Shown here in pieces: positions 32,725-40,392 of a stretch of 64,000 nucleotides of DNA. The notes under the pieces are model-generated. The model worked only from the letters and a program-made list of their open reading frames with translations. It did no database searches and had not been told where the DNA came from. How positions within the stretch are numbered: position 1 is the stretch's first letter; each line of letters starts with the position of its first letter. Origin of the DNA: JBGPLJ01 sp963826145 (GTDB lineage: Bacteria > Pseudomonadota > Gammaproteobacteria > Steroidobacterales > Steroidobacteraceae); assembly GCA_963826145.1 (NCBI GenBank), contig CAWGVW010000001.1, positions 1,054,001 through 1,118,000 on the forward strand. Reading direction: 5' to 3'. Position numbers and translations under genes: made by a program.

Positions 32725-33644
32725 ATGAACCGGTCCCAGCGGCTGCAGTCGGCGCTCACCGTTCGGGCTTCGTTGCCATTGCCGGTCGCCCGAACGTCGG
32801 CAAGTCGACGCTCGTGAATGCCCTCGTCGCGCAGAAGGTGAGCATCGTCACGGCGAAGCCGCAAACGACCCGGCATCGCATTCTCGGCATCGTGAACCGG
32901 CCGGGTGCGCAGATCGTGCTGGTCGACACGCCGGGCCTGCACTCGAATGCCAAGCGGGCGCTCAACCGCCTCATGAACCGAACCGCAACGCACGCCGTCG
33001 CGGAGGCGGACCTGAACCTCTTCCTGAGCGAAGGCACCCGCTGGCTGCAGGAGGATCAGGCCGCGCTCGACCGCGTCAAGCGGGCCGGACGGCCGATTGT
33101 CGCGGTCGTCAACAAAGTCGATCGGGTGCGTCCGACCGCGCGCCTGCTGCCGTTTCTCGCCGAGCATGCGAAACGCGGGCCCTTCGTGGATATGGTTCCA
33201 GTTTCGGCGCTGCGCGCGACCAATCTCGACCGGCTGCTCGATGTGATTGCCGCTCAGCTGCCCGAGGCTGCGCCCCTGTATCCGGCCGATCAGGTTACCG
33301 ATCGCAGTGAGCGATTCCTCGCCGCGGAGATCATCCGGGAAAAACTCACCCTCGCGCTGAGCGCCGAGCTGCCTTACGGTCTGTCGGTGGAAGTCGAGGC
33401 GTACGAGACGACGCCCGACGGGCGCGTCAGTATCGCGGCAGTCATCTGGGTCGAGCGCAAGGGACAGAAGGCGATCGTGATCGGCGAGAAGGGCGAGCGC
33501 CTGAAGGGTGTCGGCCGTGCCGCGCGGCTCGAATTGAAGGGCATGCTTGAGACACCCGTGTTTCTGGAGCTCTGGGTAAAGATCAAGGACAACTGGGCGG
33601 ACGATGAGCGCGCGCTGCGCTCGCTCGGCTACGACGGTCCATGA
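32721..33644 (+). CDS. era: GTPase Era
   Basis: Era binds the 3' end of 16S rRNA and assists maturation of the small ribosomal subunit. The 307-residue protein has G1 AGRPNVGKSTLVNAL, G3 VDTPGLH, G4 VVNKVDRV and a C-terminal KH domain (VIGEKGERLKGVGRAARLEL). All motifs are normal. It overlaps rnc and recO by 4 bases on either side, indicating one tightly coupled transcript. Confidence 0.97.
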   Translation: MNEPVPAAAVGAHRSGFVAIAGRPNVGKSTLVNALVAQKVSIVTAKPQTTRHRILGIVNRPGAQIVLVDTPGLHSNAKRALNRLMNRTATHAVAEADLNLFLSEGTRWLQEDQAALDRVKRAGRPIVAVVNKVDRVRPTARLLPFLAEHAKRGPFVDMVPVSALRATNLDRLLDVIAAQLPEAAPLYPADQVTDRSERFLAAEIIREKLTLALSAELPYGLSVEVEAYETTPDGRVSIAAVIWVERKGQKAIVIGEKGERLKGVGRAARLELKGMLETPVFLELWVKIKDNWADDERALRSLGYDGP

Positions 33645-34378
33645 GGACGGCGCGCAGGGTCGGTCCGGTGCCGGCTTATGTTCTGCACCAGGCACCGTAC
33701 CGGGACTCTGGACGCATTCTCGAACTCCTCACGCAGGAGCATGGGCGACTCAGCGTCTTTGCACATGGTGTCCGCCGCGCGAAATCGGGCCTCGTGGCAG
33801 CTTTGCAGCCCTTTCAGCGCCTCCTTATTTCCTGGTCCGGACGCGGCGAGGCGCCGACCCTGTCCGGCGCCGAAGTGGACGGCCAGCCGCTGCCGCTGCC
33901 ACCGGCGCAATTCACGAGCGCCTGCTACGTGAATGAACTCATCCTCAAACTCACGACCCGTCACGACAGTCATGCGGGGCTCTTCGATCTCTACGAATCG
34001 ACGCTCGCAGCGCTGAAGCGCAACGAGGGCGAGCGGCCCCTGCGCCTCTTCGAGAAGCGCCTGCTCGACATGGTCGGATTCGGGCTTGCGCTCGCCGTGA
34101 CCGCCGACGGTCACCGACCGATCGACCCGTCGGCGCAGTACCATTTCCGGCCCGAACACGGTGCGGTCGAAGCCGCGCCCGGGACGAATGGCCGGGTATA
34201 CTCCGGCGCCGCGCTGCTCGCACTCGCGCGCGAGCGCCCGGACGAGGAAGGGCAGCTGCGGGAACTGAAGCCCCTGCTGCGTGAAGCGCTCGAGGCCTGC
34301 CTCGAGGGCCGGAGTCTGAAGACGCGCCAGGTGGCGGTAGCCATGCGGCGCAAAGGTTCTGGAGGTTCGAAAGAGTGA
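33641..34378 (+). CDS. recO: DNA repair protein RecO
   Basis: RecO works with RecF and RecR to load RecA on SSB-coated DNA. The 245-residue protein has an N-terminal OB-fold (VPAYVLHQAPYRDSGRILEL, HGRLSVFAHGVRRAKS) and a helical C-terminal domain (YVNELILKLTTRHDSHAGLF, FEKRLLDMVGFGL). No zinc-binding cysteines are present, as in the E. coli type. It sits in the era-recO-pdxJ order of E. coli with 4-base overlaps. Confidence 0.95.
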   Translation: MRTARRVGPVPAYVLHQAPYRDSGRILELLTQEHGRLSVFAHGVRRAKSGLVAALQPFQRLLISWSGRGEAPTLSGAEVDGQPLPLPPAQFTSACYVNELILKLTTRHDSHAGLFDLYESTLAALKRNEGERPLRLFEKRLLDMVGFGLALAVTADGHRPIDPSAQYHFRPEHGAVEAAPGTNGRVYSGAALLALARERPDEEGQLRELKPLLREALEACLEGRSLKTRQVAVAMRRKGSGGSKE

Positions 34379-35115
34379 GCGGCGGATCCTTCATCGCACT
34401 CGGCGTGAACATCGATCATGTGGCGACTCTGCGCCAGGCGCGCGGCACCCGCTATCCCGATCCCGTGTATGCGGCGCTCATGTCGGAGCAGGCAGGTGCC
34501 GACAGCATCACGCTGCATTTGCGGGAAGATCGCCGTCATATACAGGACCACGACCTCGAGGCCATCAAGGCGGTAATCCAGACGCGCATGAATCTCGAGA
34601 TGGCGGCGACCGATGAGATGCTCGCGATCGCCGAGCGCGTGCGGCCAGAGGACATCTGCCTCGTGCCGGAAAGACGCAATGAAGTGACGACCGAGGGCGG
34701 CCTCGACGTCGCCGGGCAGTTGCAGAGGATTCGCGAGGTCTGTGCCATCGCGCGCGCGCGCGGCATGCGCGCTTCGCTCTTCATCGACCCCGATCCGCGG
34801 CAGATCGAGGCTTCCGCGCAGGCTGGTGCGCCGGTCGTCGAACTGCACACCGGGCGCTATGCCGAGGCTGGCGGCAACGAGAGGGCGACGGAACTGCATC
34901 GGCTGCGCGACGGTGCGCGGCATGCGGCAAGCCTTGGGCTGACGGTGCACGCTGGCCACGGGCTGCACTATCACAACGTGCAGCCGGTTGCCGCGATCCC
35001 GGAGATCATCGAACTCAACATCGGTCACGCCATCGTCGCCCGCGCCGTCTTTCACGGTCTTGCCCAGGCCGTGAGTGAGATGAAGCACCTGATGCTCGCT
35101 GCGCGCAGCGGATGA
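34375..35115 (+). CDS. pdxJ: Pyridoxine 5'-phosphate synthase
   Basis: PdxJ condenses 1-deoxyxylulose-5-phosphate with 3-amino-2-oxopropyl phosphate to form pyridoxine 5'-phosphate. The 246-residue TIM-barrel protein starts at GTG 34375 and shows LGVNIDHVATLRQARGTRYP, ITLHLREDRRHI, CLVPERRNEVTTEGGLD and AGHGLHYHNVQPVA, covering the active-site His and Glu residues. Its stop overlaps acpS by 4 bases, as in E. coli. Confidence 0.97.
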   Translation: MSGGSFIALGVNIDHVATLRQARGTRYPDPVYAALMSEQAGADSITLHLREDRRHIQDHDLEAIKAVIQTRMNLEMAATDEMLAIAERVRPEDICLVPERRNEVTTEGGLDVAGQLQRIREVCAIARARGMRASLFIDPDPRQIEASAQAGAPVVELHTGRYAEAGGNERATELHRLRDGARHAASLGLTVHAGHGLHYHNVQPVAAIPEIIELNIGHAIVARAVFHGLAQAVSEMKHLMLAARSG

Positions 35116-35498
35116 TCTTCGGCATCGGCACGGATGTTCTGGAAGTTGCCCGAATTGAGCGGGTGTATGCCAAATACGGCGAGCATTTCATCGAGCGGCT
35201 GCTGCTGCCAGCCGAGCGCGAGCAGCTCGGGCGCACCAAGCGCACCGTGCGCTTTCTCGCGATGCGCTTCGCGGCGAAGGAAGCGATCGTAAAGGCCATG
35301 GGCACGGGCTTCGCGCACGGCATGTGGATTCGCGATAGCGGCTTCGTGCAAAACGCCTGGGGCAGGCCCGAAGTGATCTTCTCCGAGCGGGGCCGGCGCG
35401 TGTGCGAGGGACTCGGCATCGGCGAAGGCCATGTCACGCTGACCGACGAGGCTGGCCTCGTAGTGGCAGTCGCCGTGCTCATGAGGCGGATGGCCTGA
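35112..35498 (+). CDS. acpS: Holo-[acyl-carrier-protein] synthase
   Basis: AcpS transfers the 4'-phosphopantetheine arm from CoA to acyl carrier protein. The 128-residue protein has the two family motifs GIGTDVLEVARIERV (Mg-binding Asp) and FAAKEAIVKAMGTG. ATGA overlap with pdxJ is conserved in E. coli. Its stop shares a base with the ATG of the next exonuclease gene (TGATG). Confidence 0.96.
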   Translation: MIFGIGTDVLEVARIERVYAKYGEHFIERLLLPAEREQLGRTKRTVRFLAMRFAAKEAIVKAMGTGFAHGMWIRDSGFVQNAWGRPEVIFSERGRRVCEGLGIGEGHVTLTDEAGLVVAVAVLMRRMA

Positions 35499-36289
35499 TG
35501 CACGCGTTCGTATTCGACATCGAGACTGTGCCCGACGTCGATTATGGCCGGCGCCTGTATGGCCTCACGCAGCTGGCCGACGAGGAGGTGGCGCGCATCA
35601 TGTTCGCGCACCGCCGAGCCGAAACCGGAGGCGAATTCCTGCCGCTCGAACAGCACCGCATCGTCGCGATCTCGGTTGCGTTCCGCACCCGCGATTCCCT
35701 CAAGGTCTGGAGCCTGGGCGATGAGGACGCACCGGAGCGCGAGTTGATCGCGCGTTTCTACGATGGGCTTGAGAAGCACACGCCGGACCTCGTGAGCTGG
35801 AACGGCTCGGGCTTCGACCTGCCGGTGCTGCACTACCGCTCGCTGATGCACTCCGTGCCGGCCGCACGCTACTGGGAAACGGGCGACGAGGACACCGCAT
35901 TCCGCTACAACAATTACCTGAGCCGCTTTCACTGGCGTCACGTTGATCTCATGGACGTGCTGTCGGGCTTTCAGGGGCGCGGCCGGGCGAGTCTCGACGA
36001 TATTTCCACCTTGCTCGGTTTTCCAGGCAAGCTCGGCATGCAGGGCGCCGACGTCTGGGATGCCTACCGTGCGGGGCGCATTGCCGGGATCCGCAATTAC
36101 TGCGAGACGGACGTGCTCAACACCTACCTCATCTACCTGCGATTCCAGCTCATTCGGGGTCACCTGAGCGTCGCGGAACACAAGGCGGAGCTCGCCCGCA
36201 CGCGCGCATTCCTTGCGGCGTCCGGCAAACCGCATTTCGCCGAGTTTCTCGCCGCCTGGCCCGAAGCCGGGCCGGCGGTGCCGGCATAA
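35498..36289 (+). CDS. PolB-like 3'-5' exonuclease family protein
   Basis: A 263-residue DnaQ-fold protein with the exonuclease motifs in order: ExoI FVFDIETVPD (Asp, Glu) at the N-terminus, ExoII VSWNGSGFDLPVLHYR near residue 105, and ExoIII around NYCETDVLNTYLIYLR near residue 205. This matches the predicted 3'-5' exonuclease family related to the proofreading domain of family-B DNA polymerase, in which no polymerase domain follows. The substrate is unknown. It is co-directional with acpS (one-base overlap) and rlmD (one-base gap). Confidence 0.87.
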   Translation: MHAFVFDIETVPDVDYGRRLYGLTQLADEEVARIMFAHRRAETGGEFLPLEQHRIVAISVAFRTRDSLKVWSLGDEDAPERELIARFYDGLEKHTPDLVSWNGSGFDLPVLHYRSLMHSVPAARYWETGDEDTAFRYNNYLSRFHWRHVDLMDVLSGFQGRGRASLDDISTLLGFPGKLGMQGADVWDAYRAGRIAGIRNYCETDVLNTYLIYLRFQLIRGHLSVAEHKAELARTRAFLAASGKPHFAEFLAAWPEAGPAVPA

Positions 36290-36290
36290 G

Positions 36291-37601
36291 ATGGCGCGGC
36301 CGGCCTCGGTCGAGGAAACCTTCGAGATCGAATCGCTGACACATGACGGACGCGGGGTTGCGCGGCCGGCAGGCAAAGCGGTATTCGTGCACCGCGCATT
36401 GCCGGGCGAGCAGGTCATCGCGAAACGCGTGCGGCGTCATCGGAACTACGACGAAGCCATCGCTGTGCGTATCGAGCGCGCGGCGCCGGAACGGGTGACG
36501 CCCCGCTGCCCGCACTTCGGAACCTGCGGTGGCTGCGTGCTCCAGCATCTCGCGCCCGAAGCCCAGCTTGCGGCCAAGGAACGGCAGCTCTTCGAGGAAC
36601 TCGAGCGCGTTGGTCACGTGAGTGCCGCCGAACGATTGCCGCCGCTCGCCACGCATCCGTGGGGCTATCGTCGGCGCGCGCGTCTTGGCGTGAAGTACGT
36701 GCCGAAAAAGGGCGGCGTGCTCGTCGGATTCCGCGAGAGCCTGTCGCCGCTCATTGCCGAGATCGGAGAGTGTCATGTGCTGGCGCCTCGCGTGAGCGAT
36801 CTCATCCGGCCGCTGGCGCTCATGATAGAAACGTTGACGATCCGCTCGCGGCTGCCGCAGATAGAAGTGTCGGTCGCCGACGAACGGCTCGCGCTCGTGC
36901 TGCGCGTTCTCGATCCGCCGACGCCGGCCGATCGCGAGATCCTCGCAGCGTTCGCGGCGAGTCACTCGCTCGAGTTCTACCTGCAAAGCGGCGGACTCGA
37001 GAGCGTCGAAGCCCTCTTGCCGCCTGCGGTCCCGCTGGCCTACACCCTGCCGCGGCAGGACGTGCGGATTGCCTTTGCCCCCACGGACTTCATCCAGGTC
37101 AACGCCGCGGTGAATGAATTGCTGGTCGCACGCGCCATCGAGCAACTCGAACCCCACCCCGACGACTCGGCGCTCGATCTTTTCTGCGGGCTTGGCAATT
37201 TCACGCTGCCGCTCGCCCGCCGGGTGGCTCGCGTCACCGGGGTCGAGAGCGACCCCGGGCTCGTTGCGCGGGCGCGGGCGAATGCCGGGTCGAACGGCAT
37301 TACCAATGCCCGGTTCCAGGTCGCGAACCTCGCGGAGGAACTGCCGGACTACGACTGGAGCCGGGAGCGGTACGATCTTGTGCTTCTCGACCCTCCGCGG
37401 ATCGGCGCGCCGCTCGTTCTGGGACCGATCGCACGCTGGCGGCCGCGGCGGGTGGTGTACGTTTCCTGCCAGCCATCGAGCCTCGCGCGCGATGCCGGCG
37501 TGCTCGTTCGCGAGCATGGGTACCGGCTTGCGCGTGCGGGTGTCATCGACATGTTCCCGCATACGGCGCACGTCGAGTCGATGGCGGTGTTCGACCGCTG
37601 A
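36291..37601 (+). CDS. rlmD: 23S rRNA (uracil-1939-C5)-methyltransferase
   Basis: RlmD makes m5U at position 1939 of 23S rRNA using SAM. The 436-residue protein has an N-terminal TRAM domain (residues 1-62), the Fe-S cysteines in RCPHFGTCGGCVL (Cys73, 79, 82) with a fourth in GECHV, the SAM site ALDLFCGLGNFTLPLA, DLVLLDPPRIG and the catalytic Cys in VYVSCQPSSLARD. I chose ATG 36291, one base after the upstream stop, because it begins the TRAM domain. Confidence 0.95.
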   Translation: MARPASVEETFEIESLTHDGRGVARPAGKAVFVHRALPGEQVIAKRVRRHRNYDEAIAVRIERAAPERVTPRCPHFGTCGGCVLQHLAPEAQLAAKERQLFEELERVGHVSAAERLPPLATHPWGYRRRARLGVKYVPKKGGVLVGFRESLSPLIAEIGECHVLAPRVSDLIRPLALMIETLTIRSRLPQIEVSVADERLALVLRVLDPPTPADREILAAFAASHSLEFYLQSGGLESVEALLPPAVPLAYTLPRQDVRIAFAPTDFIQVNAAVNELLVARAIEQLEPHPDDSALDLFCGLGNFTLPLARRVARVTGVESDPGLVARARANAGSNGITNARFQVANLAEELPDYDWSRERYDLVLLDPPRIGAPLVLGPIARWRPRRVVYVSCQPSSLARDAGVLVREHGYRLARAGVIDMFPHTAHVESMAVFDR

Positions 37602-37708
37602 AGCTCCGGCGCACAGGTGAAACGGCCGGTGGTAGACGGTAGGCTGTGCGTCCGGCGGAGCGGGTGTCGCCGGTCCGAATCGCTGCGCGGCAGCGAAAGG
37701 AATTCGAC

Positions 37709-38752
37709 TTGTCCCTGGGGCCGTTGATGATCGATCTGCGCGGCGTCGAGCTCGACGCCGAGGAGCGGGAGCTGCTGCAGCATCCGCTGGTCGGCAGCGT
37801 CATCCTGTTCACGCGCAATTTCACCGATACCGCGCAACTCGCGCGGCTGGTCGCGGCCATTCGCGCGGTCCGCAATCCCGCGTTGCTGGTCGCCGTCGAT
37901 CACGAAGGCGGACGTGTGCAGCGCTTTCGCAAGGGATTCTCCGAGCTCCCGGCCGCACGCTACATCGGGCGTCAATACGACGTCGACCGGGATTCCGGCC
38001 TCGAACTGGCGCGTGCGAGCGGTTGGCTCATGGCCGCGGAACTCAGGGCATTCGGCATCGACTTGAGCTTTGCGCCCGTCACCGATCTCGACTACGGCAT
38101 CAACGACGCGATCGGTGATCGCGCCTATCACCGCCAGCCGGACGCTGTCGCCGCACTCGCGGGCGCATGCATGGCGGGCATGCGCGATGCGGGCATGGCC
38201 GCAACGGCCAAGCATTTTCCGGGCCACGGCGCCGTGGTTGCCGACTCGCATCTGACACTGCCGGTCGATCGGCGTCCGTACGACGATCTCGAGGGCGACC
38301 TCATGCCTTACCGGCGTCTCATCGCGAACGGCCTGCCCGCCGTCATGATGGCGCACATCGTTTTCAGCGCCATCGATCCCGAGCCGGCGAGCCTGTCCTC
38401 GTACTGGGTCAAGGGCGCCTTGCGCGGCGATCTTCGCTTTCATGGGGCCGTATTCACGGACGATCTTGGTATGAAGGGCGCTGCTGCCGCCGGGTCCATG
38501 CTCGAACGCGCGCGACTTGCGCTCGCTGCCGGCTGCGACGTGTTGCCTGTCTGTAATGATCGGGCGGGCGCGATCTCGCTGCTCGAGGGCCTCAAGGACC
38601 TGCCGGAGCCGGCGAGCTTCGCGCGGCTCGCGCGCCTGCGCGGCCGGCCATCGATAGCGCCCGAGGCCTTGTTCGCTTCCGAAGCGTGGCATCGCGCCGC
38701 GGACGCCGTCGCACGCTCGTTCGAGCAACCCAAGCTGAGACTCGACGCATGA
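37709..38752 (+). CDS. nagZ: Beta-N-acetylhexosaminidase NagZ
   Basis: NagZ removes N-acetylglucosamine from anhydromuropeptides during cytoplasmic peptidoglycan recycling. The 347-residue glycoside hydrolase family 3 protein has VAVDHEGGRVQRFR, the His/Asp loop KHFPGHGAVVADSH and the nucleophile region VFTDDLGMKGA. The start is TTG 37709: AAAGGA lies 7 bases upstream and the following residues (SLGPLMIDLRG) align with the E. coli start. The frame is open to 37646 but that region is not NagZ-like. The 107-base gap before it holds no clear promoter. ATGA overlap with the next gene. Confidence 0.95.
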   Translation: MSLGPLMIDLRGVELDAEERELLQHPLVGSVILFTRNFTDTAQLARLVAAIRAVRNPALLVAVDHEGGRVQRFRKGFSELPAARYIGRQYDVDRDSGLELARASGWLMAAELRAFGIDLSFAPVTDLDYGINDAIGDRAYHRQPDAVAALAGACMAGMRDAGMAATAKHFPGHGAVVADSHLTLPVDRRPYDDLEGDLMPYRRLIANGLPAVMMAHIVFSAIDPEPASLSSYWVKGALRGDLRFHGAVFTDDLGMKGAAAAGSMLERARLALAAGCDVLPVCNDRAGAISLLEGLKDLPEPASFARLARLRGRPSIAPEALFASEAWHRAADAVARSFEQPKLRLDA

Positions 38753-39693
38753 GTCCCCCCGACCTGGAACTGCTGACGCTCATCGTGGATTTCGATCCGG
38801 ACGGCGTGGTCGTCGTCGACGCGCAGGCTCCCGACATGCCCGTTGTGTATGTCAATCCGGCATTCGAACGGCTCACCGGCTACGCGGCGACGGAGCTTAT
38901 CGGACGCAATCTTCGCCTGTTGCAGGCGGACGATCGCGACCAGGATGCGCGCCAGCGGCTCGCGCAGGCTATCAAGGGCGGTGCAGCGTGCCGCGTAATG
39001 ATTCGCAACTATCAGAAAGACGGCACGCCGTTCTGGAACGAGCTCGCGATCCAGCCGCTCAAGGGAGCGGACGGGCGCGTGACTCATTTCATCGGCTATC
39101 ACCGCGCGTCGGGCGAGAGGCTACGCCTCGATGCGAAGACGCCCGCCGCGCGTGAGGCGCCGAGCGCTCCCACGGTGCCAATCTCGATCGCACGCGATGA
39201 CCGGCTGACGGGACTTTACAACCGCAGTTACTTCGAAGACCTCGTGCAGCGCGACTGGGCGATCGCGCAGCGCGACGGACGGAGCGTTGCGTGGTTCCTG
39301 TTCGACATCGACGCCTTGGGCCTTTACAACGACACATTCGGCCGCAACGCCGGCGATGCCTGCATCCGGCGGATCGCCCGGACCATCGCCGCGCACTTTC
39401 GTCGTGCCAGCGACCTGACGGCACGCTTCGATGGCGGCACGGTGATTGCCGCGAGCATCGGCATGACGGCGGAACTTGCCGCACAGCATGCGCGGACGAT
39501 CCGCGACAAGGTGGCGGAACTGCATATGCACCACCCACGCTGCACCGTGCAGAAGTTTGTGACGGTAAGCGTCGGAATCACCGCAGGCGTCCCCTCGAGC
39601 CAGGATGCCCCGCAGGCCCAGATCGACAAGGTCGGCGCGGCCCTCAAGCAGGCGAAGAGCGCCGGCCGCGACCGGGTTCACGAAGCGTCCTAG
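38749..39693 (+). CDS. PAS (LOV-derived) plus degenerate GGDEF protein
   Basis: A 314-residue soluble protein. Residues 10-120 are a PAS domain closely resembling LOV photosensors (VNPAFERLTGYAATELIGRN, NYQKDGTPFWNELAIQPL), but the flavin-adduct cysteine of the GRNCRFLQ motif is Leu55 (GRNLRLLQ). Residues 150-305 follow the GGDEF fold (DDRLTGLYNRSYFEDL, FDIDALGLYNDTFG), yet the catalytic loop reads RFDGGTVI (226-233) instead of RYGGEEF. Neither light-adduct chemistry nor c-di-GMP synthesis is expected. It may be a sensor or binding protein. ATGA overlap with nagZ; its stop is shared with the convergent csiV gene in a CTAG. Confidence 0.85.
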   Translation: MSPPDLELLTLIVDFDPDGVVVVDAQAPDMPVVYVNPAFERLTGYAATELIGRNLRLLQADDRDQDARQRLAQAIKGGAACRVMIRNYQKDGTPFWNELAIQPLKGADGRVTHFIGYHRASGERLRLDAKTPAAREAPSAPTVPISIARDDRLTGLYNRSYFEDLVQRDWAIAQRDGRSVAWFLFDIDALGLYNDTFGRNAGDACIRRIARTIAAHFRRASDLTARFDGGTVIAASIGMTAELAAQHARTIRDKVAELHMHHPRCTVQKFVTVSVGITAGVPSSQDAPQAQIDKVGAALKQAKSAGRDRVHEAS

Positions 39694-40352
39694 TCCGAGT
39701 TGCCGCCGACCGTCGTGATGATCGCGATCACTCCGAATGCCGGATGATCGAAGTAGTGCCGCTCGAACGGGCGCATGCGTCGGTCCTGATGCATCTGAAA
39801 CGTCAGCGGTCCCGCGGGCGCATTCGGCTGCAGCAGTTTCGCCGGCGGATTTGACGTCGTGTAGGCGAGATCGAGCGCCAGGTGCAGGAAGCGCCCGCGC
39901 TGCAACGTGATCGACCCGGTAATGCCGCTCGCGGGATCGACCAGGGATTGCACGGGTACGACGGTGCCGGTCTCCCGTTCCGGCACGGTCATCCGGACGC
40001 CGAAATGCGCGAGTGGTTCGTAGCCCGGATTGCGGCGCATGGTCGCTTCGGTGCCTGCGAGCTGAAACTGTGCGGGGTTGAGCGGGCGGATCGCATCCGG
40101 CGCAGCCGTCGTGTCCGTTGCGGCCGCCGTCGCATCGGCATTCGTATCGGCATTTGCAGAAGCCGCCGGCGGGCCAATATCCCAGTTCTCAGGGCTCGAC
40201 ACGGTGCCGCTGTAGCGAAATACGACGAGCTCGACATTGAACGTGTCCGGCGCGGGAGCGGCGCCGCCGGCGCCAGCGGCGACTGTGGCCACAATCACGC
40301 AGGCGACCGCCAGCGTCGTTGAAATCGCTCGAAGTCGATTGGTGAGCGGCAT
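39690..40352 (-). CDS. csiV: CsiV family peptidoglycan-biosynthesis protein
   Basis: A 220-residue periplasmic protein with an N-terminal signal peptide (hydrophobic residues 11-27, Ala-rich cleavage region), the conserved FNVELVVFRY start of the mature domain, an Ala/Thr-rich insertion, and QRGRFLHLALDLAY plus a C-terminal RRMRPFERHYFDHPAFGVI. CsiV in Vibrio cholerae works with LpoA as an activator of penicillin-binding protein 1A. The gene lies 40 bases after mfd on the same strand, its usual neighbour. I chose ATG 40352 because it begins the signal peptide. Confidence 0.85.
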   Translation of the reverse strand: MPLTNRLRAISTTLAVACVIVATVAAGAGGAAPAPDTFNVELVVFRYSGTVSSPENWDIGPPAASANADTNADATAAATDTTAAPDAIRPLNPAQFQLAGTEATMRRNPGYEPLAHFGVRMTVPERETGTVVPVQSLVDPASGITGSITLQRGRFLHLALDLAYTTSNPPAKLLQPNAPAGPLTFQMHQDRRMRPFERHYFDHPAFGVIAIITTVGGNSD

Positions 40353-40392
40353 GGGGAAAGTGTAGCCGAAAGTGTCGTGCCGCTCGCGAGGG

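Noticed and set aside
38749..39120. Functional blue-light LOV photoreceptor
   Set aside because: The adduct-forming cysteine is replaced by Leu55, so classical LOV photochemistry is not expected.
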